From: Rhizobiaceae bacterium
Lineage (GTDB): Bacteria > Pseudomonadota > Alphaproteobacteria > Rhizobiales > Rhizobiaceae
DNA: 64,000 nucleotides
NCBI GenBank assembly: GCA_028281105.1
Contig: JANQKQ010000025.1
Location: 17,611-81,610, forward strand
Direction: 5' to 3'
Shown: positions 52,000 through 60,587 of the stretch, piece by piece
Layout of the letters: every line of letters starts with the position of its first letter
Numbering within the stretch: the first letter of the stretch is position 1
The notes under the pieces: model-generated
Told to the model about the DNA's origin: nothing
Seen by the model: only the letters and a program-made list of their open reading frames with translations
Databases searched by the model: none
Translations under genes and position numbers: made by a program

Positions 52000-52908
52000 C
52001 TACCCTTTCACCGCGCCGGCAGCGATGCCGCGCACGAACAGTTTGCCTGAGAAGAAGTAGATGGCGAGCGGCACCAGACCGGTCAGGATGGTGGCGGCCA
52101 TGTTGACGTTGTATTCCTTCACGCCCTGCACCGAGTTGACGATGTTGTTGAGCTGGACCGTCATCGGATAGTTTTCAGGCCGGGTGTAGACGACGCCGAA
52201 CAGGAAGTCGTTCCAGATGCCGGTGACCTGAAGGATGATGGCGACGACGAAGATCGGCAGCGACATCGGCACCATGATGCGCAAATAGATGCCCCAGAAA
52301 CCGGCCCCGTCGACGCGGGCGGCCTTGAACAGTTCCTCGGGAATCGAGGTGAAATAATTGCGGAACAGCAGCGTCAGGATCGGCATGCCGAACACGGTGT
52401 GCACCAGCACCAGGCCCCACAGGCTGCCGTACAGGCCGATCTCGCGCAGGATGATCACCAGCGGATACAACATGACTTGGTACGGAATGAACGCGCCGAA
52501 GATCAGGATCGTGAAGAACACGTCCGCGCCCTTGAAGCGCCAGTTGGCGAGCGCGTAGCCGTTGATCGAGGCAATCACGATCGACACGGTGACGGAGGGA
52601 ACGAGGATGCGCACCGAGTTCCAGAAGCCCCGGCTCAATCCCTCGCAGTTGAGGCCGGTGCACGCTTCCGCCCAGGCTTTCACCCAAGGCTGGAAGGTGA
52701 TCTCGACGGGGGGCGAGAAGATGTTGCCCAGGCGGATTTCAGGCATGCCCTTCAGCGAGGTGACGATCATCACATAGAGCGGCAGCGCGTAGTAGATCGC
52801 GACCAGCCCTAGGGTACCGTAGATGAAGATATTGCGTCGCGACAGCATCCGACGCGGCTTGGAGCCGCGCGGACCGGAAAGCGGCAGGGTGGTGGCGGAG
52901 TCAGACAC
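52000..52908 (-). CDS. Sugar ABC transporter permease (MalG-like)
   Basis: A 302-residue inner-membrane protein with six hydrophobic segments. The ATPase-contact EAA loop is ELFKAARVDGAGFWGIYLRI (residues about 192-211). The first segment follows a basic cytoplasmic head (GSKPRRMLSRRN). It forms the heteromeric channel with the MalF-like subunit, whose gene it overlaps by 8 bases. Confidence 0.94.
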   Translation of the reverse strand: MSDSATTLPLSGPRGSKPRRMLSRRNIFIYGTLGLVAIYYALPLYVMIVTSLKGMPEIRLGNIFSPPVEITFQPWVKAWAEACTGLNCEGLSRGFWNSVRILVPSVTVSIVIASINGYALANWRFKGADVFFTILIFGAFIPYQVMLYPLVIILREIGLYGSLWGLVLVHTVFGMPILTLLFRNYFTSIPEELFKAARVDGAGFWGIYLRIMVPMSLPIFVVAIILQVTGIWNDFLFGVVYTRPENYPMTVQLNNIVNSVQGVKEYNVNMAATILTGLVPLAIYFFSGKLFVRGIAAGAVKG

Positions 52909-53794
52909 GTTTCTTGCCTCCGAATTCCAGATAGGCCCACGGGATCAGCACGATCAGCACCGACAGGAGCATCATCGTGGAGCCGGCGAAGCCCTGGGCC
53001 AGGTTCTGTTTGGTGAACATGGCGTCGTAGACGTATTTGGCAGGTACCTCCGAGGCGATTCCCGGGCCGCCCGACGTCTGGGCAACAACCAGGTCGTACA
53101 GCTTGACGATGCCGGCGGCGATCAGGACCAGGGTCGTAATGAACACCGGGCGCATCATCGGGATGATGATGAAGCCGTAAGTCTTCCACACCGGAATGCC
53201 GTCGACGCGCGCGGCCTTCCAGATGTCCTCGTCGATGCCGCGCAGGCCGGCCAGCATCAGCACCATGATCAGCCCGGTGCCCTGCCAAAGCCCGGCGATC
53301 AGAATGCCGTAGATGACGATATCGGCATTGAACAGCGGATCGAAGGTGAAGCTGTCCCAGCCCAGTCCGCGCACGATGGACTGAATGCCGAATTCGGGAT
53401 TGAGAATCCATTGCCACACCAGGCCGGTGACGATGAAACTCAAGGCGAACGGATACAGGAAGATCGTGCGGAACGTGTCCTCGAAGCGGATCTTCTGATC
53501 GAGCAGCGCGGCCAGCACGAAGCCGATTACCAGCGAGAAGATCAGCGACAAGGCGCCGTAGATCATCAGGTTCTCGATGGAGATCAGCCAGCGGTTGGTC
53601 GACCACAGCCGCTCGTATTGGTCGAAGCCTACCCATCTTTCGCGCGGCAGCAGCTTGGAGTCGGTGAACGAGTAGACCACCGTCCACACCGTTCCGCCGG
53701 CAAACACCACCGACGCGGTCAGGATCATCGGGATTGCCGCGATCTTGGCGCTCAAGTTGCGCAACAGTTGATTGGGGCGCTGGGCCTTATCCAT
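52901..53794 (-). CDS. Sugar ABC transporter permease (MalF/UgpA-like)
   Basis: The 297-residue permease is called from the ATG at 53794, which has an excellent ribosome site (GGGGAGGGAA) just before it; a longer frame to 53848 would run through the intercistronic stem-loop. It has six membrane segments and the EAA loop DIWKAARVDGIPVWKTYGFI near residue 190. It pairs with the MalG-like subunit. Confidence 0.92.
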   Translation of the reverse strand: MDKAQRPNQLLRNLSAKIAAIPMILTASVVFAGGTVWTVVYSFTDSKLLPRERWVGFDQYERLWSTNRWLISIENLMIYGALSLIFSLVIGFVLAALLDQKIRFEDTFRTIFLYPFALSFIVTGLVWQWILNPEFGIQSIVRGLGWDSFTFDPLFNADIVIYGILIAGLWQGTGLIMVLMLAGLRGIDEDIWKAARVDGIPVWKTYGFIIIPMMRPVFITTLVLIAAGIVKLYDLVVAQTSGGPGIASEVPAKYVYDAMFTKQNLAQGFAGSTMMLLSVLIVLIPWAYLEFGGKKRV

Positions 53795-53847
53795 GGTTCC
53801 CTCCCCGCCGCTGAGGCGACCGGCGCCATCCATATGGCTGCCGGGCA

Positions 53848-53875
53848 ACCGCCGGCCTTAGGTCAGGCCGGCGGT
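53848..53875. repeat. GC-rich stem-loop between binding protein and permease genes
   Basis: The arms ACCGCCGGCCT and AGGCCGGCGGT form a perfect 11-bp stem with a 6-base loop, 26 bases after the binding-protein stop and 53 bases before the permease ATG. There is no T-tract. Such hairpins typically protect the upstream mRNA so that the binding protein is made in excess over the membrane subunits. Confidence 0.75.
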
Positions 53876-53901
53876 CTTGGTGACGGTCTGCTTGGGGTCG
53901 A

Positions 53902-55131
53902 TCAGTCCGCGTCCGCGATGATCGCAGCGTAACGCGCCTGCGCGTCTTCGGCAGTGATCGAGGTATCCTTCCAGAACTCGACCATCAGATCGTCGATCTG
54001 ACCGAGCGTATCCGGCGAGAGCACCTGGTTGCCATCGGGCAGGATGGCGCCGGAGGCCAGGATCTCAAGACCCTTCTTCATGCAGTCGTTGGCGGCCTGA
54101 AGGTCCACGTCACCGCGCACGGGAAGCGAGCCCTTCTTCAGGTTGAAGGCCACCTGGGTTTCCTTCGACAGCATCACCGAGGCCAGCTCGAGCTGGGCGG
54201 CGGTCTTTTCCGCGTCATCCAGCTTGGGGAAATAGAACGCATCGCCGCCGGTGGAGATGATCTCGTGGACGCCGAGGCCCGGCAGGCAGGAATAATCCTC
54301 GCCGGCGGTCTGGCCGGCCACCTGGAACTCACCCTGCGCCCAGTCGCCCATGATCTGCGCGCCGGCCTGGCCGGTGATCACCAAATTGGTCGCCTGGTTC
54401 CAGTCCTGAACGTTGGAGCCTTCGGAGAACTCGCGCGCCTGCGCGGCGGCCTGGAATACCTTGGCCATTTCGGGGCCGCCGGCGGCTTCGGCGTCCTTGT
54501 CCACGTTGACCTTGGTCCACAGGTCGATACCGCCCAGCGCCACCAGCATCACGCCGAACGCGCCGTTCGACTGCCAAGACTGGTTGCCCATGGCGAGCGG
54601 GATCTTGCCGGCCTCGCGCAGCTTCGGCGCGGCGGCGACGAACTCGTCCCAATTGGTCGGCACGGCCACTCCGGCGTCGGCGTAAGCCTTGTGCGACAGC
54701 CAGATCCACTGCCAGGAGTGGATGTTGACCGGCACGCAGTAAATCCTGCCCTCGAAGGTGCAGCTATCGAGCAGGGACTTGGGATGGACGACTTCCGCCC
54801 AGTTCTCGCGCTCGGCGACTTCGGTGAGATCCTGCATCAGGCCTGCCTCGACCAGCTCTTCGGCCTGGCGGCCATGGTTGAACTGGGTCGCGCCCATCGG
54901 GTCGCCGCCGGTGATGCGCGAGATCATGATCGGGCGGGCCGTGCCGCCGGAACCGGCGATCGCGCCGTCGATCCATTTGTTTCCGGTCGCGTCGAAAGCC
55001 TTGGCGAATTCGGCCACCGCGGCGGCCTCGCCGCCCGATGTCCACCAATGGGTGACTTCCAGGTCCGTTGCCTGAGCGGCTCCGGTTACCAAGAAGGCCG
55101 CGGAGGCCAGAAGCATGGTGCGAATTCTCAT
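53902..55131 (-). CDS. Sugar ABC transporter substrate-binding protein (family 1)
   Basis: A 409-residue periplasmic binding protein with a clear signal peptide (about 1-21, ending GAAQA before TDLEVTHWW). It has the family 1 features WTSGGEAAAVAEF (about 29-41) and WAQGEF, and its length is normal for oligosaccharide or sugar-alcohol binders. It is the first gene of the uptake operon, preceded by GGAGG. The ligand is unknown. The long inverted repeat upstream (55149-55188) lies in its promoter region. Confidence 0.93.
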   Translation of the reverse strand: MRIRTMLLASAAFLVTGAAQATDLEVTHWWTSGGEAAAVAEFAKAFDATGNKWIDGAIAGSGGTARPIMISRITGGDPMGATQFNHGRQAEELVEAGLMQDLTEVAERENWAEVVHPKSLLDSCTFEGRIYCVPVNIHSWQWIWLSHKAYADAGVAVPTNWDEFVAAAPKLREAGKIPLAMGNQSWQSNGAFGVMLVALGGIDLWTKVNVDKDAEAAGGPEMAKVFQAAAQAREFSEGSNVQDWNQATNLVITGQAGAQIMGDWAQGEFQVAGQTAGEDYSCLPGLGVHEIISTGGDAFYFPKLDDAEKTAAQLELASVMLSKETQVAFNLKKGSLPVRGDVDLQAANDCMKKGLEILASGAILPDGNQVLSPDTLGQIDDLMVEFWKDTSITAEDAQARYAAIIADAD

Positions 55132-55148
55132 CGATTTATCCTCCCTGA

Positions 55149-55188
55149 AATCTAAATCGTTGTAGATTCACTTATAACGATTTAGATT
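55149..55188. promoter_or_regulatory. 13-bp inverted repeat in LacI/ABC operon divergent promoter
   Basis: AATCTAAATCGTT (55149-55161) and AACGATTTAGATT (55176-55188) are perfect reverse complements separated by 14 bases, 18-57 bases before the binding-protein ATG. The region is an AT-rich island with TATAAC-like sequences. It is probably the operator of the divergent LacI regulator, either as one spaced site or two half-operators. Confidence 0.7.
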
Positions 55189-55366
55189 GTATAACAAGCC
55201 CATAATTTTCCGTTTTCGTTGCAAAGTGGGGATGTGGGGGATAAGAGGCCGGTTCGACCAGCCCGGTTTATCAAGGCCGAGTGCCGGTCGGATATCGGTG
55301 CGATCGCTCGCACCGCAAGGTCCCTGAAGCAGTCGATTGAAGTTGGAAAGGGAGCAGGCCGTCGCG

Positions 55367-56437
55367 ATGGCGCTGCCGGTGCGAGACAAAGACGCCAAAA
55401 GGGCAGGAAGCGGCTCGCGGGATGCACGCCCGACGCTCAAGACGATCGCGCGACTGAGCGGGCTTGCCGTTCCCACCGTCTCCCGTGCTCTCAAGAACGC
55501 ACCCGACATCGGCGCCAAGACGCGGCAGCGGGTGCGCCAGATCGCCGATGAGATCGGCTATGTGCCCGACCGGGCCGGCGTGCGGCTGCGCACCGGCAAG
55601 ACCAATGTCATCGCCCTGGTGCTCAGCACCGAGGAGGAGGTGATGGGGCAGACCTCCCACATGGTTCGCGGAATTTCGGATGTGCTCTCGGGCACGCCCT
55701 ATCATCTGGTGGTCACACCCTATTCGCGCACCGGCGATGCGCTCGATCCGGTGCGCTATCTGGTGGAAACCGCGTCAGCCGACGGCATCATCTTTTCGCG
55801 GACCGAACCCAACGATCCCAGGGTGCGCTATCTGGTGGAGCGGGGCGTGCCGTTCTCCACCCATGGCCGCACCGAGACGGGGTTGGCGCATTCGTTCCAT
55901 GACTTCGACAACGAAGCGTTCGCCGTAGAGGCTGTGCTGCGGCTTGCCGCCAAGGGCCGGACCAGGTTGGCGCTGCTGCCGCCTCCGCCATGGCTTACCT
56001 ACTACCACCACACGATGGCCGGTTTCGCGCGGGGGCTGGCGCAGGCCGGCGCGATGGAGGTCGAATATGGCGGAGTCGACGTGGACACGCCGTTGTCTAT
56101 GCTCAAAGCGCATACGCACAAATGTATGACCGGACCCGATCGGCCCGACGGCATCGTATCGGGATCGGGCGGCGGCACCATCGGCATCATCGCCGGCATC
56201 GAGGCGGCTGGCCTGGTCGTGGGGCGCGACGTCGACATCGCGGCCAAGCAAAGCAGTGAAATCCTGCAGTGGATCCGGCCCAATCTGGAGGTGGCGAGCG
56301 AGGACATCAGTCTGGCCGGGCGCGATCTGGCGAGCGCCGTGCTGCGCATCATCGATGGCGAAGACCCGGCGACGCTGCAAAGCCTGAGCTATCCGCGCTG
56401 GACCACCGCCGACGCGCATGAACCGCTCCAGGGCTGA
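55367..56437 (+). CDS. LacI family transcriptional regulator of the sugar ABC operon
   Basis: The 356-residue repressor has an N-terminal LacI headpiece at about 22-75 (TLKTIARLSGLAVPTVSRAL; hinge region VPDRAG) and a C-terminal periplasmic-binding-protein-like effector domain. I use the ATG at 55367 with GGAG 12 bases before it; an in-frame TTG at 55337 is possible. The first 20 residues are a charged extension before the HTH. It is divergent from the uptake operon and presumably releases the 55149-55188 site when the imported sugar binds. Confidence 0.9.
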   Translation: MALPVRDKDAKRAGSGSRDARPTLKTIARLSGLAVPTVSRALKNAPDIGAKTRQRVRQIADEIGYVPDRAGVRLRTGKTNVIALVLSTEEEVMGQTSHMVRGISDVLSGTPYHLVVTPYSRTGDALDPVRYLVETASADGIIFSRTEPNDPRVRYLVERGVPFSTHGRTETGLAHSFHDFDNEAFAVEAVLRLAAKGRTRLALLPPPPWLTYYHHTMAGFARGLAQAGAMEVEYGGVDVDTPLSMLKAHTHKCMTGPDRPDGIVSGSGGGTIGIIAGIEAAGLVVGRDVDIAAKQSSEILQWIRPNLEVASEDISLAGRDLASAVLRIIDGEDPATLQSLSYPRWTTADAHEPLQG

Positions 56438-56440
56438 GCG

Positions 56441-57814
56441 GTGACGCGACTGACTCGCATCGAATGGCCTGATTTTGGCGCACCCGAACCGCCGCCGGCC
56501 CTTGGCTTGTCGGAGCTTGAAGGGCGGTTGGAGCGCCTCCGCCGCGCGTTTGCCGCCCGCGGCTATGATGCGCTCGTCGTCTATGGCGATCGCGAGCATG
56601 CCGCCAATCTGCACTGGGTCACCGGTTTTGATCCGCGTTTCGAGGAGGCGCTGCTGATCGCCACCGGCGATGACGCGCTGCTGCTGGCCGGCAATGAATG
56701 CCTGCCTTACACCCAGGTTTCGCCGCTCGTCGCGGCCGGGCAGATCCGGGTCGGGCTTTGCCCCAGCCTGTCTCTGCCATCACAACCGCGCGACGGCCGA
56801 CGGTTGGCGGATTGGCTGAATGAGGCCGTGCCGGCCGGCTCCAACGTGGGTGCGGTCGGTTGGAAGTGGTTCAGTGCGGACGAGGTCGATGACCCTGCCA
56901 CCGCCGTCGACATTCCCGCGTTCGTTGCCGACCCGCTGCGCGCGCGTGCGCACAAGGTCGAGAACGCAACCGATCTGATGATGCATCCCGGCGGTGGCCT
57001 GCGCGCGCGGGTGGACGCCGATGAGATCGCCCGGCTGGAATTCGCCAACCACCAGGCGGCAGCAGCCCTGCGGCGCATGGTGTTCGCGTTCGAAGAAGGC
57101 ATAAGCGATTTCTCAGCTGTCGCCGCGGCCGGTGTCGGCGGGTTGCCGCTCGGCTGCCATATCACGTTTGCCACCGGCGAGCGGGCAGACCAGGGCCTGT
57201 CGAGCCCTACCGGGCAGATTCTTCGGCGGGGACAGCCGGCCTCCTTCAACATCTGCCATTGGGGCGCCAACATCTGCCGCGCCGGCTGGCTGGCTGAAAG
57301 CGTCGACGACCTGCCCGAGGCCGCCCGGTCCTATCTCGATGAGTTTGTATTCGCGTATGTGGCGGCGATGTCGAAGTGGTGTTCACTCATGCGGCCCGGC
57401 GTCGAGGGAGGCGCGGTCTGGAAGGAAATGCAAACCGCCCTGCCCTTCGCGACTTTCAGCGTGTCCTTAAACCCCGGCCATCTGATCGGTGTGGACGAAT
57501 GGGTCTCATCACCGATTTTCGAGGGTTCGACGCTGCCGCTCGATTCCGGCATGGCGATGCAGATGGATGTCATCCCCAGCCATGAGACCTACGGCTCCAC
57601 CCGAATGGAGGATGGCTATGTGATCGCCGATGAGGCGCTGCGCGCGGACCTGGCGAAGCGGTTTCCCGCCGTTGCCGGCCGCTGCGAGGCCAGATCGCGC
57701 TTCATGCGCGAGACCATCGGCATGGAGGTGCCGCAAACGCTGCTGCCGCTGGCCGATACCTGCGGCATCGTTGCGCCGTTCCTGTTCGATCCGACCATGG
57801 TGGTGGCGCTGTAG
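56441..57814 (+). CDS. M24 (creatinase/aminopeptidase P-fold) family protein with altered metal site
   Basis: A 457-residue protein called from a GTG at 56441, 3 bases after the LacI stop. An N-terminal creatinase-like domain (about 30-165) precedes the pita-bread fold. Of the five M24 metal ligands only some are plain: NPGHLIG gives the histidine, and RMEDGYV gives the last glutamate. The usual D-x-G/D pair is replaced (FNICHWGANICRAGW) and the first glutamate is aspartate (MQMDVIP). It may be a non-metal enzyme like creatinase or a non-peptidase. Coupled to the LacI gene. Confidence 0.72.
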   Translation: MTRLTRIEWPDFGAPEPPPALGLSELEGRLERLRRAFAARGYDALVVYGDREHAANLHWVTGFDPRFEEALLIATGDDALLLAGNECLPYTQVSPLVAAGQIRVGLCPSLSLPSQPRDGRRLADWLNEAVPAGSNVGAVGWKWFSADEVDDPATAVDIPAFVADPLRARAHKVENATDLMMHPGGGLRARVDADEIARLEFANHQAAAALRRMVFAFEEGISDFSAVAAAGVGGLPLGCHITFATGERADQGLSSPTGQILRRGQPASFNICHWGANICRAGWLAESVDDLPEAARSYLDEFVFAYVAAMSKWCSLMRPGVEGGAVWKEMQTALPFATFSVSLNPGHLIGVDEWVSSPIFEGSTLPLDSGMAMQMDVIPSHETYGSTRMEDGYVIADEALRADLAKRFPAVAGRCEARSRFMRETIGMEVPQTLLPLADTCGIVAPFLFDPTMVVAL

Positions 57815-57833
57815 CGGTGCCGCCGGCGGGCGG

Positions 57834-59000
57834 TCAGTCCCACACGCATGGCACGGCAAGCGGCCCTCGAAACGCCCAGCCGCCGAACTCGACCGCCTCG
57901 GCGTCGGCCAGACGCAGGCCCGGCAGAGCCGCGAACAGTTTGGGCAGGGCTACCTCCGCAATCAGGCAGCGCGAAGCCCAGGCGCCGGCACAGAAGTGCG
58001 GGCCGGCGCCGAACGCGATCGACTTGGAGACGTCGCGGGTGACATCGAACCGTTCGGGATGATCAAACACGGCTTCGTCGCGATTGGCCGAGCCGAACAT
58101 CAGGAAAACGCGGTCCTCGGGCTCAAAGACGATGCCGTCCAAGTCATAGCGCCGGGCCACCCGGCGCGGCGACATGCCGATGGGCGAAATCCAGCGCGCG
58201 TACTCCTCGAAGGCCGCCAGCCAGGAGACTTTGCCTTCCCACACCATCTGAAGCTGATCGGGGTGGGTGAGCAGCGCCCAGGCGGCGCCGACGATCGCGT
58301 CGCGCGGTTCGTTCTGACCGCCGGAGATCGTCAGCTTGATATTCGCGCGAATCTGCTCGTCCGACAGGCCGGCCTGAAGCTGCACCGACAGCATCGATGA
58401 ATCCGGCTTGCCGGCGACCACCGGCAGCATCTCGTCGATATGGCGGTCGATCGACGCGGTGCAGTTGTGGCAGTTGGCCTCAATCTCAGAATCACCGGCA
58501 TAGTTGGCGCAACCGTCGATCATGCCCTGGCTGACGCGGTTCATCTCCGAGAAGCTCATATTGGTGAGGCCCGTAATCGCCTTGAGCGCCTCGGCCGAGA
58601 CCGGCATGGCGAAATCGGCGACCAGATCGCACTCCCTCCTGGGCGCGAGGTCTGCGAGGATGCGGTCGGCGTGATGCTCGAACTGCGCCTTCCAAACCGT
58701 CTTGACCGTTTTCGGCGAGACGGTGGGAAAGACTGCGGCGCGCTCGCGCTGATGTTCGGCGCCGTCCTTGCGCATCATGTTTTGGCCCATCAGCCGGGTC
58801 ATCAGGCCGTCGGGCTGCACCGAGGAGAAGACCTCGATCTTCTTTTCATTATCGAAGACGTCGCCACGCCGCGTCATGAGGGTGGAGTCCAGCTGCGGCA
58901 CGTAGGCTATCGGCGCCTCGGCGCGCATGCGTTTGAGGTCCGGATACGGGTCCTGCCAGAACGATATCGGGTCGATCTCATAGGTGGGCGCGTTTGACAC
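57834..59000 (-). CDS. Cytochrome P450
   Basis: The 388-residue haem monooxygenase starts at a GTG at 59000 with a strong GAGGAGG site before it. The haem ligand is C337 in FGAGPHFCAG; the K-helix ExxR is EYAR. The I-helix block reads GGQNEPRD where most P450s have (A/G)Gx(D/E)T, so the usual acid-threonine pair is missing, a variant seen in some bacterial families. No membrane anchor is present, so it is a soluble class I enzyme; its redox partners are not encoded nearby. Convergent with the M24 gene. Confidence 0.92.
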   Translation of the reverse strand: MSNAPTYEIDPISFWQDPYPDLKRMRAEAPIAYVPQLDSTLMTRRGDVFDNEKKIEVFSSVQPDGLMTRLMGQNMMRKDGAEHQRERAAVFPTVSPKTVKTVWKAQFEHHADRILADLAPRRECDLVADFAMPVSAEALKAITGLTNMSFSEMNRVSQGMIDGCANYAGDSEIEANCHNCTASIDRHIDEMLPVVAGKPDSSMLSVQLQAGLSDEQIRANIKLTISGGQNEPRDAIVGAAWALLTHPDQLQMVWEGKVSWLAAFEEYARWISPIGMSPRRVARRYDLDGIVFEPEDRVFLMFGSANRDEAVFDHPERFDVTRDVSKSIAFGAGPHFCAGAWASRCLIAEVALPKLFAALPGLRLADAEAVEFGGWAFRGPLAVPCVWD

Positions 59001-59073
59001 GGCATGCCTCCTCAATGCCCACCCTGGCAGGCGGGCGACCATTCGATCCCAATTGCAACGCTGATGCAACGGG

Positions 59074-59111
59074 TTGACCGGCGGGAATTCATTGTATAAC
59101 TGATAAGTTAT
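59074..59111 (+). promoter_or_regulatory. Promoter and operator overlapping the ArsR start codon
   Basis: TTGACC (59074-59079) and TATAAC (59095-59100) could be the -35 and -10 boxes with a short 15-base spacer. Transcription would then begin about at the ATG (59110), and no ribosome site precedes it. ATAACT-gata-AGTTAT (59096-59111) is an inverted repeat covering the -10 box and the start codon, a plausible ArsR autorepression site. Confidence 0.5.
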
Positions 59112-59481
59112 GGAACAAATCGGTTATGGAAAAACCGCCGGCGATCTGGACGCGGTTTTCGCGGCGCTGGCCGACCCTACGCGCCGGGCGATCCTGTCGC
59201 GCCTGGCGGCCGGCGAGGCGTCGGTAGGCGAGATTGCATCGCCGTTCGCGATGAGCCAGCCGGCCGTGTCGAAACATCTGAAGGTATTGGAGCGGGCCGG
59301 TCTGGTCGAGCGCGACATTGACAGGCAGCGCCGGCCGGCTCGGCTGAGCGCCGAGCCGATGGCGGCGGCGGTCCGATGGCTGGAGGAGTTCAGGCGGTTC
59401 TGGCCGTCCAGCTTCGACCAGCTGGACAATCTGCTGGAAGAACTGAAAGAGGCCGAGAAGGAAGGGCGAGCCAATGAGTGA
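59110..59481 (+). CDS. ArsR family transcriptional regulator
   Basis: A 123-residue winged-helix repressor. It has the family opening DLDAVFAALADPTRRAIL (about 14-31) and recognition helix SQPAVSKHLKVLERAGLV (about 51-68). There is no cysteine metal motif, so this is the SdpR-like, non-metal branch that regularly precedes an SRPBCC gene. It overlaps that gene by 8 bases. No ribosome site precedes the ATG, and the promoter seems to place the transcript start at the codon itself. Confidence 0.92.
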   Translation: MEQIGYGKTAGDLDAVFAALADPTRRAILSRLAAGEASVGEIASPFAMSQPAVSKHLKVLERAGLVERDIDRQRRPARLSAEPMAAAVRWLEEFRRFWPSSFDQLDNLLEELKEAEKEGRANE

Positions 59482-59968
59482 TCTGCCGATCTATGTGCTG
59501 GAGCGGGTGTTCGATGCGCCGCGTGAGTTGGTGTGGCGGACCTGGACCGATCCGCAGCTGCTGCCACGCTGGTACGGGCCGAACGTGGAAACGATCATCC
59601 ACCAGCTCGACGTGAAACCGGGCGGGGTGTGGCTCAACGAGATGCGCTGGGACGGCAGATCCAATCGGGAGCGGATGGAGTATACCGAGGTGACCCCGCC
59701 CGAGCGGCTGGTATGGCTGCACTCGGTGGCCGATGAAGACTGGAACATCGCCACCAACCCGATGATGGCCGACTGGCCACGCGTATTGCTGACCACGGTG
59801 ACGTTTGCCGAAGACGGCGAACGCACCAAGATGCGCCTGACCTGGGCGCCGCATGAGGCGAGCGAAGCCGAGATCGCCTGCTTTGCCGCGGCGCTGGAAA
59901 ATCTCGACAGGGGCTGGGGCGCCGGCATGGTCCTGCTGGAAGAGCTGCTGGTCGAACTGCAGGCCTGA
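59474..59968 (+). CDS. SRPBCC (AHSA1/CalC-like) domain protein
   Basis: A 164-residue single-domain START/Bet v1-like protein. It shows the AHSA1 pattern VLERVFDAPRELVWRTWTDP (about 6-25), WYGPN, and the later EVTPPERLVW strand. Such proteins bind hydrophobic ligands in an internal cavity and are typically co-transcribed with an ArsR regulator, as here. The ligand is unknown. Confidence 0.9.
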   Translation: MSDLPIYVLERVFDAPRELVWRTWTDPQLLPRWYGPNVETIIHQLDVKPGGVWLNEMRWDGRSNRERMEYTEVTPPERLVWLHSVADEDWNIATNPMMADWPRVLLTTVTFAEDGERTKMRLTWAPHEASEAEIACFAAALENLDRGWGAGMVLLEELLVELQA

Positions 59969-60156
59969 TCGGGGCGGGTAATCGCGGAACGGACCGGCCG
60001 CGACGGTTTCGCCATCTCAACGCGATCAAGGCGGGCACCACACGATTGTCCACAGGGCGGACATTCGGCCCTTTATCGGGCCGAATGGATGGCCAATAAA
60101 TCGTCACCCGGTTTCAGCAGGTGCCATTGCGGGCGGATTGCGGAAGGTGTCAGCAA

Positions 60157-60522
60157 ATGAAACGCAGTTTGGAACTTGCACGCACCATCCTGCTTGCGAT
60201 CGAGCGAAGCGAGGACGACGAACCTTCATCAATCCGGTTGCCGACGGCCGACTATGATGAACTCCATATCTCCCTGCACGTGCGGCTGCTAAAGGAAGCG
60301 GACCTCATCCATGCGATTGAAAGCACGCGTGGGTTCAATGCATCCTCGTCATGGATTCCGCATTCTTTGACGTGGAAGGGGCACGATTTCCTGGACGCGG
60401 TTCGAAATGAATCCGTTTGGCGGGCTATCAAGTCGCGGGAAGCCGATTTCGGAAGCGATCTGCCGGCCGACGTCATCTACGACCTGGCTATTCGCGATGT
60501 GCGAAAGCGAGTCGGTTTATAG
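60157..60522 (+). CDS. DUF2513 domain protein
   Basis: A 121-residue protein called from the ATG at 60157 (GGAAGG upstream). The MKRSLELARTILLAIE opening and the HVRLLKEADLI and LTWKGHDFLDAVRN blocks match DUF2513, a small winged-helix-like family often found in prophages and mobile regions. Function unknown. It is a single gene next to a decayed cyclase gene, so this stretch looks accessory. Confidence 0.8.
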   Translation: MKRSLELARTILLAIERSEDDEPSSIRLPTADYDELHISLHVRLLKEADLIHAIESTRGFNASSSWIPHSLTWKGHDFLDAVRNESVWRAIKSREADFGSDLPADVIYDLAIRDVRKRVGL

Positions 60523-60587
60523 GTCGGTCGAGGCACGCTGAAGTGCTTGGATCGCGGGGTTGGGTCCGACAACTCGCAGATGAACGC

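Noticed and set aside
56441..57814. Identification as the DMSP lyase DddP.
   Set aside because: Same fold family, but the metal and catalytic residues do not line up with those known for DddP (spacing after the histidine differs and a glutamate ligand is aspartate).
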